This document shows, piece after piece, positions 54,906 through 64,000 of a stretch of 64,000 nucleotides of DNA. The stretch is from contig NC_056756.1 in the NCBI RefSeq assembly GCF_018687715.1, positions 35,870,480 through 35,934,479 on the forward strand. Reading direction: 5' to 3'. Below the pieces are notes generated by a model. That model made no database searches. It was not told where the DNA came from and was given only the letters and a program-made list of their open reading frames with translations. The first letter of the stretch is position 1, and each line of letters starts with the position of its first letter. This stretch comes from Carya illinoinensis. Taxonomy: Eukaryota; Streptophyta; Magnoliopsida; Fagales; Juglandaceae. Made by a program: the position numbers and the translations under genes.

Positions 54906-55700
54906 TTAAACCTCTACCCTGAACCTCTTCAAGTCTTGCACCGTCCACTGTGGTGGTGTCTTCCGTTTCACCAGAAAATTTACAATATCAGCATACCAAG
55001 GAATAAGTTCTACTGCTAATATGTGTTTATCAGGAAAAAATTCAAAAATAGGTAGCTCAAATTCTGCTTCTATGAAGGTTATTCTAGACAAATGATTAGC
55101 CACCATATTTTCTACCCCCTTTTTCTCTTTGACTGTGATGTTAAATTCCTGCAAGAGTAACACCCATCTTATTAGTCTTGGCTGGGCATCTTTTTTTGCT
55201 AACAAGTACTTTAGAGCTGCATGGTCAATGAAAATGGCCACGGGTGCCCCAATGATATATGCTTTAAATTTATCTAAGGCAAAAGCAATTGCAAGTAGTT
55301 CTTTCTCTGTGGTAGAGTAATTTTTTTGGGCTCCATTCAAGATTTTGCTAGCATAATAAATAGCATAGGGGAGTTTACTTCTACATTGGCCCAGCACAGC
55401 CCCTATGGCATAATTACTAGCATCACACATTATTTCAAAGGGAAGAAACCAGTCAGGGGGTTGCATGATGGGAGCCATAGTGAGTATGTGTTTAAGTTGG
55501 TCAAAAGGTTTTTGATGTTCTGTTGTCCACTCAAACTCAATATCATGCTTAAGCAATTCACACAAGGGTTTAGAAATGGAACTAAACCCTTGTATAAATC
55601 TTCTATAAAATCTAGCATGTCCTAAAAATGACTTAATATCCTTCATAGTTTTAGGTGCAGGCAGTTTATAAATTAGGTCTATTTTTTATTTATTCACTCC
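54906..55700 (-). pseudogene. RNase H domain of Athila-like element
   Basis: Open from 55646 to 54906. It has 'IKSFLGHARFYRRFIQGFSS' (RT connection) and 'CDASNYAIGAVLGQ' with the first catalytic Asp. Then follow 'NYSTTEKELLAIAFALDKF' with the Glu and 'FIDHAALKYLLAKKDAQPRL' with the next Asp. It degrades RNA in the RNA:DNA hybrid during cDNA synthesis. Confidence 0.88.
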
Positions 55701-56460
55701 AATCCCTTTGAGGACACTATGTGTCTTAATACTATACCCTCATGAGCCATAAAATGGCATTTTTTTCCAATTGAGCAACAAGTTTTTCTCCTTACACCTG
55801 GCCAAAACATCTTGCAAGTTAGTCAAACATTTCTCAAAAGTGTCCCCAAAAACAAAGAAATCATCTTTGAAAACTTCTAAACCATTTTCTATTAAATCAC
55901 TAAAAATACTGAGCATGCACCTTTAAAAAGTTGCTGGGGCATTACACAACCCAAAAGGCATCCTTCTAAATGCAAAGGTTCCAAATGGGCATGTAAAAGT
56001 AATTTTTTCTTAGTCCTTAAGTGCTATTTCAATCTGAGAATAACCTGAGAACCCATCTAAAAAACAGTAGAATGCATGTCCAGCTACCTTCTCCAAGACT
56101 TGGTCAAGAAATGGCAAGGGGGAATGGTCTTCCATAGTGGAAGCATTAAGCTTCTTATAGTCAATACACATTCTCCAACCTATAGTTACCCTAGTGGGTA
56201 CTAATTTATTTTCTTCATTTTTAATTATAGTCAGTCCAGATTTTTTTGGAACCACTTGGATGGGGCTGACCATCTGCTATCAGAGATGGGGTAAATAATA
56301 CCCACATCCAATAGTTTAAGAACCTCATTTTTAACTATTTCTTTCATTGAAGGATTAAGCCTTCTTTGCATTTCTCTAGAAGGCTTAGAATACTCCTCCA
56401 AGTAAATCTTATGAGTGCAAATAAGGAGGTTTATGCCCTTAATGTCAGCCAAGGTCTAGC
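55701..56460 (-). pseudogene. Reverse transcriptase of Athila-like element
   Basis: 'VSPIQVVPKKSG' near 56260, 'WRMCIDYKKLNASTMEDHSP' near 56170, and 'FYCFLDGFSGYSQIEIALKD' near 56050 are classic RT blocks. The catalytic FMDD-type site near 55860 reads FKDD. Several stops and frame changes interrupt the domain between 56010 and 55650. Confidence 0.85.
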
Positions 56461-57039
56461 CTATGGCCTTCTTATGTTTTATAAAGACCTTTAATAGCTC
56501 ATCTTCTTGTCTATTGGTTAGACAAAAAGATATAACTACAGGTAAAGTGCTATTAGGTCCTAGAAAAACACACTTGAGTGTTGTGGGTAGGGGCTTAAGA
56601 TCCAATACTGGGATCTGCTCCTTTGATGGTCTTAAAGTTGCTGTCACTAGAGGTAATGGTTCAGCCTTTATCTTCCACTGCATCTCAGTTTGAGTCCCTA
56701 CATATGAAATAGAGGAAATTTCATTAGATGTGTCATTTGGTTCGAGATCATTCTCTAGATCAAGTACTAAATCAGTAAGCTGGTAAGACAGTAGAGATGT
56801 TTATGAGATAATGCTTTTTAGCAAGTTTACTTCCTACACTTCTTCTACTTTGTAGGACTACCTACACAAATTGAAAATATTCAGTTCCAAAGTCATATTT
56901 CCAAAACTAAGTTTTAGTTTTGGAAAAAAATGGTCTTCTCAAAATTATAGGAGCTTGAAACATAGAATTTGTAGAAAGTTGCATATCAAAGACAACAAAG
57001 TCCACTGGGTAGTAGAATTTATTTACCTGGACTAAAACA

Positions 57040-57250
57040 TCCTCCACTACCCCCTGGGTATTTTTATGGATCTATCAGCCAGTTGTAGTGTAATTGAGGT
57101 GGGTTGAAGTTCTCCTAGGCCCAGTTTCTCATACATAGTATAAGGTGACAGGTTCACACTAACCTCCCGATCTAACAATGCATATCCAATCTTTGAGTTC
57201 CCAATTATGCACGCTATGGTAGGTGACCCTTGGTCCTTATACTTAGGTGG
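57040..57250 (-). pseudogene. Protease region of Athila-like element
   Basis: The minus strand reads 'IACIIGNSKIGYALLDREVS' followed by VNLSPYTMYEKLGLGELQPT. The family has 'ALLDLGASVNLLPY' here, so the active-site D-x-G is damaged. Confidence 0.7.
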
Positions 57251-58099
57251 GGTGTTGTTCTAAATGATAGTACTGACCTACTCAATGAGGAAGGCCTTTT
57301 TTTTCACATTTAATTTTCTTTTAATAGTGCATAGGTCCTTCAAAAATTTGTCATATGAGGGAATTTGTTGGATAGCATTCAATAGAGGTCTGTTAATCCT
57401 TGTTTAAAAACCTCCAATATTTCAGTTTGGTTTTTATCTTTGTTAAGGAAACCAATAGAGTGGGGAAAGGTGCAGGTGTTATGCGGTGCTCTATTTCAAC
57501 TTCTATACAAGGTGGGTTAGAAGTCTTACTAGTGGTGTCTTGCTTAAAAGGGGGGTTTTACATAGTTTTACTACTTCTCATGCTTGTGACAGCTTTCACT
57601 TGTTTCAGGTTTGAGTTAGCCATTTTTGACACTTGGTGAGCATGTCCTTGAGGATTTGATTGTAGCTGTGCAGGGAATTTCCCTTTCTCCTGTACGCTCA
57701 AAGTTGTGGTTAGACTTGTTATTGAACCTCTAATATCACTGATAGCTTGTAAATTTTGGTTGTTTATGGTAGCTTGCCCTTATATGAATTGTTGAAGGGT
57801 TGCTGCCATTTGGTGGACTGTCTCTTCAAGGTTCTTCCTCTGTCCAAAAGTTGGAGCAGAATATTGAGATGTCCCTTGCCCCACTGGGATAGATGTGTAC
57901 TAATAAGGTCTAGATGCCTGGGAGGAGGATTGAGCTGGGTGCTCATTCCTCCAGCTGAAATTTGGATGATTCCTCCATTGTGAATTGTAAGTATTGGAAG
58001 ATGGACCTGCAAAAGATTTAGTCACCATGTTAACAGCATTGGTTTGGTCCAAAAGGACTTCTTTAAATGTTGGAATTGTAGGACATTCACTAGTTGCAT

Positions 58100-58910
58100 G
58101 CCCTATATCCTCACAAATTTACATGTTTTAGAAATTTTCTGGACATCTTGAACCTCCTTGATTTTATTCACATCTAAGGTCTCTAGCTTCCTAGACATCG
58201 CTGACAGTCTAGCATACAAATCATCAACCTCCCTCAAATTGTGTTTACCCCCTCCAGAAATGGTTTTCAATGGTTCAGTTCTGTCATAAACATCTGAAGT
58301 ATTCCAAGATTGGGCATTCTCAGATAGGTAGTCAAAATATTCAAAGGCTTCATCTGGTTCTTTATTAAAAAATTCTTCATTGCACATTGTTTCCACAAAT
58401 TGCCTCATCTTAGGTTGTAAATTCTCGTAGAAAAAACTGATTATTCTCTACTTTTCATACCTATGATGGGGCAAACATTAAGTAAATCTTTGAATCTCTC
58501 CCAACTTTGGTAAAAAGTTTTAGTATCTTTTTGTGCAAAGTTCATGATTTGTCTTTTTAATGAAGTAGTTTTGTGCATGGGGAAAAACCTTTTTAAGAAC
58601 TCAGTTTGCATTTCCTGCCATGTCCCTATGGATTTAGGTCTTAGGGAGTTCCTGATTCCATCCCATGAAAGTGAGGTATTAAAGGGATCATGACAGGTTT
58701 TAAGTTGAAGTTGTTTGCATTTACGAGTTGGATGATGCATGAGAGTGAACTAATCTTAACAGGTTGAAGGTAGTCCCTAAGAATCCTGTTATGATTCACC
58801 ACTTCCCTCCCATTGTGTTCCTCTTCAGCCATGGTACTAAGACTTTTAGAGGATGGCTCAAATGCAAGGGATTCATAGCTTGAATATGTTATAAACTCTA
58901 TTTTGACCAA
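58100..58910 (-). pseudogene. gag: gag of Athila-like element
   Basis: From 58910: 'NRILRDYLQPVKISSLSCI' and 'FNLKPVMIPLIPHFHG'. From about 58670 to 58440: 'KSIGTWQEMQTEFLKRFFP' and 'QKDTKTFYQSWERFKDLL'. From 58408: 'MRQFVETMCNEEFFNKEPDE'. The three pieces lie in different frames, so there are at least two frameshifts. Gag forms the particle that packages element RNA. Confidence 0.85.
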
Positions 58911-59159
58911 ACAAGATGTGTGGTCTCGATCCTAAACAGACATACAATAACCCTACCTAACCCACCAACATACACAAGAGGTATGCAACAATAAGCAAAT
59001 AGTTTTAGCAGCAAAGCGGAATAAGAATATAGCACCATAAAATGAAGATATGAAGAAAACAATTAGAAAAGAAAAGAAATAAGACCAGATGTCACCAGAG
59101 TGTGAAGAGGTTCACAACTCGACCAAAAATCCTCACAACAACTTTTGATTGTTCAGTAA

Positions 59160-59194
59160 AAAGCGTTTAATCCCTGGCAATAGTGTTAAAAACT
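59160..59194 (-). promoter_or_regulatory. Primer-binding site region, degraded
   Basis: On the minus strand, just after the LTR: TTTTTAACACTATTGCCAGG. Athila/Tat elements usually have TTTTTGGCGCCGTTGCCGGG here. The differences are G-to-A and C-to-T changes, mostly at former CG or CNG sites. Confidence 0.65.
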
Positions 59195-60396
59195 TGTCTC
59201 TCCTATTTTAATGCCTCCCAATTGCAAAAGCTATGAGGTTGTTTCTAGGGAGAGTCCCAAGATCGAATTCACAGGTATGAAAGTTTCTAAGAACCAAATT
59301 GAATTGTTTAAAGCTTGCAAAGCGAGAATGTTTTTATTGCTTAAAATCGTAGCATGAGCGGAGGGGAAATAGCAAAGATCAAAGAATGAAAATATTGAAA
59401 CTCTTCTTAAAACTATTTTTTACCAATTGAAATCCACGTATCTACTCTTGCTAGGTCTCAAACAATATTTGATAAGCAAAATGTTTAAGTTGGTTATCTT
59501 CACCAAATAGAATTGCAAACCAGTTTTTAATGTCTAAAACAAATTTTCTCAAACACCTAGAGCTTCACACTTTCTTCAAACACCCTTTCAGTCAAGAAAA
59601 AAGTGTTGGGATGACATAGACAATTCATGCATACAAAAATACAATTTCTAAAATATATTTCATCAAATGTGCTAATAGAAACTAGAATCTTACCAACACC
59701 CCAAGGATTCATCATTCCCTTTCAGCCAATGGTAAATCAAAGGTTAGTAAGCTAAATATGGAACAACATCATAACATGAATGGTAGAAACCTTACTAGAT
59801 ACCGTTTTCTAAACATAAGGAAATACCTCAAACCCTAAAAAACACAATCCAACCGAAGGATACTTGAGCCTAGGTTTATGGATTTACTTGAACATAGTAA
59901 ATATTTTCATCACACAGAACAAATAAGACATAGTAGACATAGTATTTATTCTCTAGAAAAACATAATGGAAAAACTCTCCAAATAGCTTCAGAAACAAAA
60001 ACTTCTCTCCAAAAAAATGATGATGGATCCCCTGTCTTCCCCTTATCCACCTTCTTATCGTCCTTTTCCTCCACTTCCTCTCCTAAATCTTCCATGAGAG
60101 GGCGATTATCCTCTCATGTTCTGTGCGATTCATCACCGGAGGCTAGGGCTGGAAGTGAAACAAAAAAGAGAATGAGGGGTCGAGAGGCATTAGGGAAACA
60201 CTTAGGATTTTTTTTTTTTTTCCTTTTAAGTACATGCTGTCATGTGTCTTAACTTGAGCATATACCGCATGTTATTTTAGTCATGACCCAAACTTCCTTA
60301 CTTCTATTCTAATGTATTAAACAAGCATGTAACATATTTTTTTGTCCAAAATTCCATTTTTTTATGCTTATTTAATACATTATTGTTACTCTATCA
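59195..60396 (-). repeat. 5' LTR of Athila-like element (right copy)
   Basis: 1202 bp. In element sense it starts TGATAGAG and ends GGAGAGACA. It aligns with 51304-52558. Confidence 0.92.
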
Positions 60397-60401
60397 ATGG
60401 T
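60397..60401. repeat. Target-site duplication ATGGT (right)
   Basis: Identical to 51299-51303. Confidence 0.9.
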
Positions 60402-62141
60402 GTCAGTGGTTCTATTCTTTAGGCCCTGCAAAATGGTACACTTCTCTCTTTTCTTAACCACACTTTTATTACTTTCATTCCAAAGAAAAGGAAGCTTGAG
60501 AAAATTACTGAGTTTAGGCCTATTAGCTTGTGTAATGTAGTTTATAAATTGATTTCTAAGGTGTTAGCTAATAGGTTCAAGCTTGTCCTTAATGATATTA
60601 TATCTAGTTCCCAAAGTGCCTTTGTGTCAAGACGCCCATTACTAACAATGTCTTAGTAGCATATGAAATGATTCACTTCTTGAGGAACAAGAGACAAGGC
60701 AAGGATGGTTACATTTCTATTAAGCTGGACATGAGCAAGTCCTATGATCGTATCGAATAGGGCTACTTATAGACTGTTATGGGCAAAATGGGGTTTCAGG
60801 CTAAATGGATTGCACTTATAATGATGTGTATCAAATCGGCTACCTTTTCAGTGTTGATAAATAGTGAGCTCAAGGGTTCTATTATCCCCTCATGAGGCAT
60901 AAGATAAGAGGACCCCTTATCTCCAAACCTCTTTCTGTTGTGCACAGAAAGCCTTATCACTCTGCTTCCCCAAGCTGAAACAACAACTATCTGGAATCCA
61001 AATATGTCAAGTGACTCCTAGAATCTCTCGTCTTATCTTTGTTGATGATAGTATCATTTTTTGCTAGGCTACAATAGAAGAAATCAATAGAATTCAACAG
61101 TTGCTTGGAAAATATGTGGAGGCTTCAGGGCAAAACGTTAATAGAGAGAAGACTATAATGGTATTCAGTAGGAATGTGGATTCTATCAAGCAAGATGAGC
61201 TTATGTCCTTCTGAGTTGTGCTGCAGTTATTACAATATGACAAATATTTAGGCTTGCCTCCCATGGTTGGTAGAGCAAAACTAAAGCATTCTCAAACATC
61301 AAACTTAAAGTGTGGAAAAAGTTGCAAAGCTAGAAGGAGAAGATGTTGTCTCAAGGAGGTAAAGAGGTTCTTGTCAAGGGTGTAACTCTCTCAACCCCCA
61401 CTTACTCTATGAGCTGCTTCAAACTCCCTGATAGTTTGTGTCTTGAGTTTGAATAAATGATGACAAAATTTTGGTGGGGTCAGAAAAAAGAGGAACATAA
61501 AATTCACTGGATAGGTTGAGCTAAGATGTGTGAGACTAAACAGGCTAGGGGATTGGTTTTAAGGATCTTAGAACCTTCAATAATGCTATCTTAGCCAAGC
61601 AGGGATGGAGAATTATGCAAGAAATCACTACCTTGCTACACCAATTTTTTAAAGCCAAGTACTTTCCAAGGATTCGGTTTTTGGATTCTAAAGTGGGTTA
61701 CAATCCCTCTTTTGCATGGAAGGGAATATGGAAAGCCAAAAAAATATGGCATTGAGGTATAGATGGAGAGTAGGTATGGGTAAGTCAATTAATATATGGA
61801 GGAACAATTGGATTCACAGTCACATTAAACTAGCTAACAGCATGAGAAAAGAGGAAATCATTGACAGTAATGCAACAATGGACAATCTAATTGACCATCA
61901 TACCAAGTGGTGGGATGTTGAGAAAGTGAGAACAATGTTACCTACAAAAGCAGCTAATGAAATGCTAAAACTGATCCTTAGTCCTGGATCACTAGATGAT
62001 AAGTTAATTTGGGCCCTTCAAAATAATGAAAATTTTAGTGTGAAAAGTGCATACAGGTTGTTCAAAGAATCCAAAAAGATCAGCATGGAAGGTGAGTGCT
62101 CGAAGACTATATCCTTGCAAAAATTGTGGAGAAGTAAATAT
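60397..62141 (+). pseudogene. LINE reverse transcriptase, second piece
   Basis: Continues the frame cut at 51303. It reads 'ALQNGTLLSFLNHTFITFIP', 'KITEFRPISLCNVVYKLISK', 'ISIKLDMSKSYDRIE' (the family has KAYDRVEW) and 'GSIIPS*GIR*EDPLSPNLF'. The YVDD-type catalytic region near 61040 is damaged. From 61716 to 62144 a better preserved frame gives 'WRVGMGKSINIWRNNWI', 'DDKLIWALQNNENFSVKSAY' and 'LQKLWRSKY', the zf-RVT lead-in. Many stops and frame changes mark it as dead. Confidence 0.88.
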
Positions 62142-63438
62142 TGAACCCAAGGTTTCAAGTTTCATGTAATTATATATTTACATATTGATTTTGATGATAA
62201 CAAATGAATTCAAAGAATAAAGAAATATCAAGCTCAAGTTATCTACACAATAGAATCAAACACATCAAGTAACCAAGCATGAGCAAGAAGAGAACATACT
62301 CAAATTAAAGCCCATAGAATAATTTTGTAAATCTCTTAAAAAATTCTAAATTATGATGAATGTTCAAAATTAATATTTTCTCATAAAGCATTAAATTACA
62401 TTTTCCACATATGCATGATATTTTTGAAATTTAAATGTAAATTTTTAAAAAATGATTGATTATTATCATTCACGTGTGTAAAATATGATTAAAAATTTAA
62501 ATTTTGAAAATATTAAAAATGATTGATTGTCGTCTTTCGCATGTGCATATTTTATTTGAATATTTTCAAAAGTGATTGATACTCTTTTTGACTTATGCAA
62601 AAGGTAGATGGTTTTGTTTGAAAATTTTAAAAAGTAAACAATGCTCCTTTTGTCATATACGAAAAGTAAAAATATTAGGTTTGAATATTATGAAAAGCAA
62701 ATGATGTTATCTTTGACAATTGCAAAAAGGAGAAACTTTTATTTGAATTTTTTGAAAAGTGAATGATGTTGTCTTTGACATGTGAATCTTTTCAAATTTG
62801 AATATGAAATCTCATATGTCTATAAATAGCTCAATTGAGATATTCAAATTCACAACAACAAGAACGTACACATATCATTACAAGTTTTGCAATATTCATT
62901 CAAAATTTTCAATCTCTCTTTTTTAAGCATTGAATCTTAACCCTTGTTCATTTTGAGAGAGATATAATTTTTACTGTATTATTCTTATTTCACTCATTGA
63001 GGAGTATTTTATGATAACTTACCCACTATCAACTCTTATATCAGTAAAAGGATATGTATAACTCTTGTGTGTTTAAAAAGTATTTTACACAGGGAATAGT
63101 TGAATCATTACGTGTAAAGTGATTGCAAGTGTAAAAGGTATTCTACGCGGATTTTTTGTAGCAGCATTGCTCAAATGTGTAATAGGTTTCTATCTTTACT
63201 TGAATGAAGTTGAAAGTGAATTTAGGAATCATCAAGGGATAGTTTGACGCAAGGACGTAAGCAGTGGGGTCGAACCTCATTAATATACTGAGTTTGCTTC
63301 CTTCTTTCCCTTAATCTTTATATTTATTACTGTTTTGTATTTTGTTCATATTTTATATTGTGTATTTGACTTATAATTGTTAATTTTTTAATACAGCCCA
63401 ATTCACTCTCATCTCTTGTGTTAGTCATCTAGGCAACA
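62142..63438 (+). repeat. Probable solo LTR of a copia (SIRE-like) element
   Basis: About 1.3 kb that interrupts the LINE frame between 'LWRS' and 'PSMIKILAWKACKESLPTKH'. It starts TGAACCCAAGG and ends near CCCAATTCACTC..GGCAACA, in the style of SIRE-like LTRs. Internal degenerate repeats of about 65 bp fill 62395-62790 around 'TTTTGAAAAGTGAATGATG'. A TATAAATAG promoter box is at 62821-62829. It has no coding sequence and no second LTR. The flanking target duplication is not clean, so the last base is uncertain. Confidence 0.68.
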
Positions 63439-64000
63439 GTATATGGTCTATGTAGCTCCCTAGTATGATTAAAATCCTTGCTTGGAAAGCTTGTAAAGAG
63501 AGTCTACCTACCAAGCATAATTTGAGGAGGAGACGGGTATTGACTAAGGTGATGTGTCAATTCACTGGTTTCAAGGTTGAGGATGTGGCCCATGCTCTTT
63601 GCTACTGCCCTGCCATCCAAGAATGTTGAGACAAGTATCGGCCTATTGTTAGATCAGAAGACTCCTACAAACAATATAGTGATATTGCAGGCCACCTCAA
63701 TGGAATAGGGCGCAAGGATGAAATTGAACTTTTCTAATATCTTGGAGTTGTTGGTACAGAAGAAATCTATTGACTTTTGAGAACAAGTGCCTATATCATG
63801 AACAAGCTATCAAGCATGCTTTGGCTGTGTAGAAGGCTTTTAAAGAGACTAAGGAGAAACCTTTAACATTAGTGAGACACCACTACCGGTGGGAAAACCC
63901 CCCATCCAGGGGTGTTTAAATTAAATGTTGATGGAGCCATGTTTGCAACACATCACAGTGTAGGTATTGGAGCGATTCTTAGAGATTTCTAGGGTGAGGT
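63439..64000 (+). pseudogene. LINE third piece: zf-RVT end and start of RNase H
   Basis: Resumes with 'PSMIKILAWKACKESLPTKH' and 'HALCYCPAIQEC'. Near the window edge (63915-64000) the RNase H domain begins: 'FKLNVDGAMFAT' and 'VGIGAILRDF', then a stop. The LINE continues beyond the window. Confidence 0.85.

Larger units (their letters stand above)
51304..60396 (-). mobile_element. Athila-like Ty3/gypsy retrotransposon, defective
   Basis: 9093 bp, transcribed on the minus strand, inserted in a LINE with target duplication ATGGT. The LTRs are 59195-60396 (5' in element sense) and 51304-52558 (3'). Gag, protease, reverse transcriptase, RNase H and integrase follow in gypsy order on the minus strand. 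Gag ('RDYLQP', 'RQIMNFAQKDTKTFYQSWERF') and the integrase end ('[20 protein letters not shown]', '[10 protein letters not shown]') are typical of Athila. Many stops and frame changes make it inactive. About 1.3 kb lies between integrase and 3' LTR; no env-like frame is visible there. Confidence 0.93.

Noticed and set aside
52165..60252. Similar Ser-rich proteins at 52165-52392 and 59878-60252
   Set aside because: Both lie inside the two LTRs of the Athila-like element, so the similarity is that of the LTRs.

Overview
The window is nuclear DNA from a flowering plant. Two ordinary plant genes with canonical GT-AG introns sit in AT-rich DNA full of plant transposable elements (Ty3/gypsy chromovirus, Athila-like gypsy, Ty1/copia, L1-type LINEs, tRNA-derived SINEs, hAT, MITEs). 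The element families and the style of the LINE tails suggest a woody eudicot, possibly Fagales. That is an impression, not a proof, and I cannot name the species.

Two host genes look intact. (1) A type-I pectin methylesterase on + (12121-14295, two exons, 530 aa) has signal peptide, PMEI pro-domain, RRLL/RKLL processing motifs and a complete catalytic domain. (2) A cytosolic phosphoglucomutase on - (50061 down to 29674) has 18 exons, all with canonical splice sites, giving one uninterrupted frame of 583 aa. Its 20.4-kb span is about 91% intron. The introns hold a 4.0-kb hAT transposon, three SINEs, several LINE fragments, three fold-back MITEs and a nearly perfect 904-bp tandem duplication.

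Layout: 1-2090, probable old LTR remnant and AT-rich DNA; 2092-2690, LINE 3' fragment on - with a pure poly-C tract; 2731-8125, complete but dead chromovirus (LTRs, 5-bp target duplication CGAAA, chromodomain); 8131-12020, noncoding DNA and microsatellites; 12025-14400, pectin methylesterase; 14400-17390, AT-rich with MITE-like sequence; 17790-20310, relic of a gypsy-type 'Transposase_28' gene with tandem repeats behind it (21045-21465); 21960-24640, unrecognised; 24660-25950, LINE 3' half; 26281-28263, truncated copia element with one LTR; 28652-28829, MITE; 29674-50061, phosphoglucomutase; 51180-64000, a LINE on + split first by a complete Athila-like element (51304-60396, target duplication ATGGT) and again by a probable solo copia LTR (62142-63438).

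The two genes have separate roles: wall pectin demethylesterification and cytosolic Glc-1-P/Glc-6-P interconversion. Nothing links them beyond proximity. I found no undescribed gene system. The most informative content is the nested and intronic transposon record with its exact target duplications, the recent intronic duplication, and the deamination-type decay of the chromovirus and hAT coding regions.
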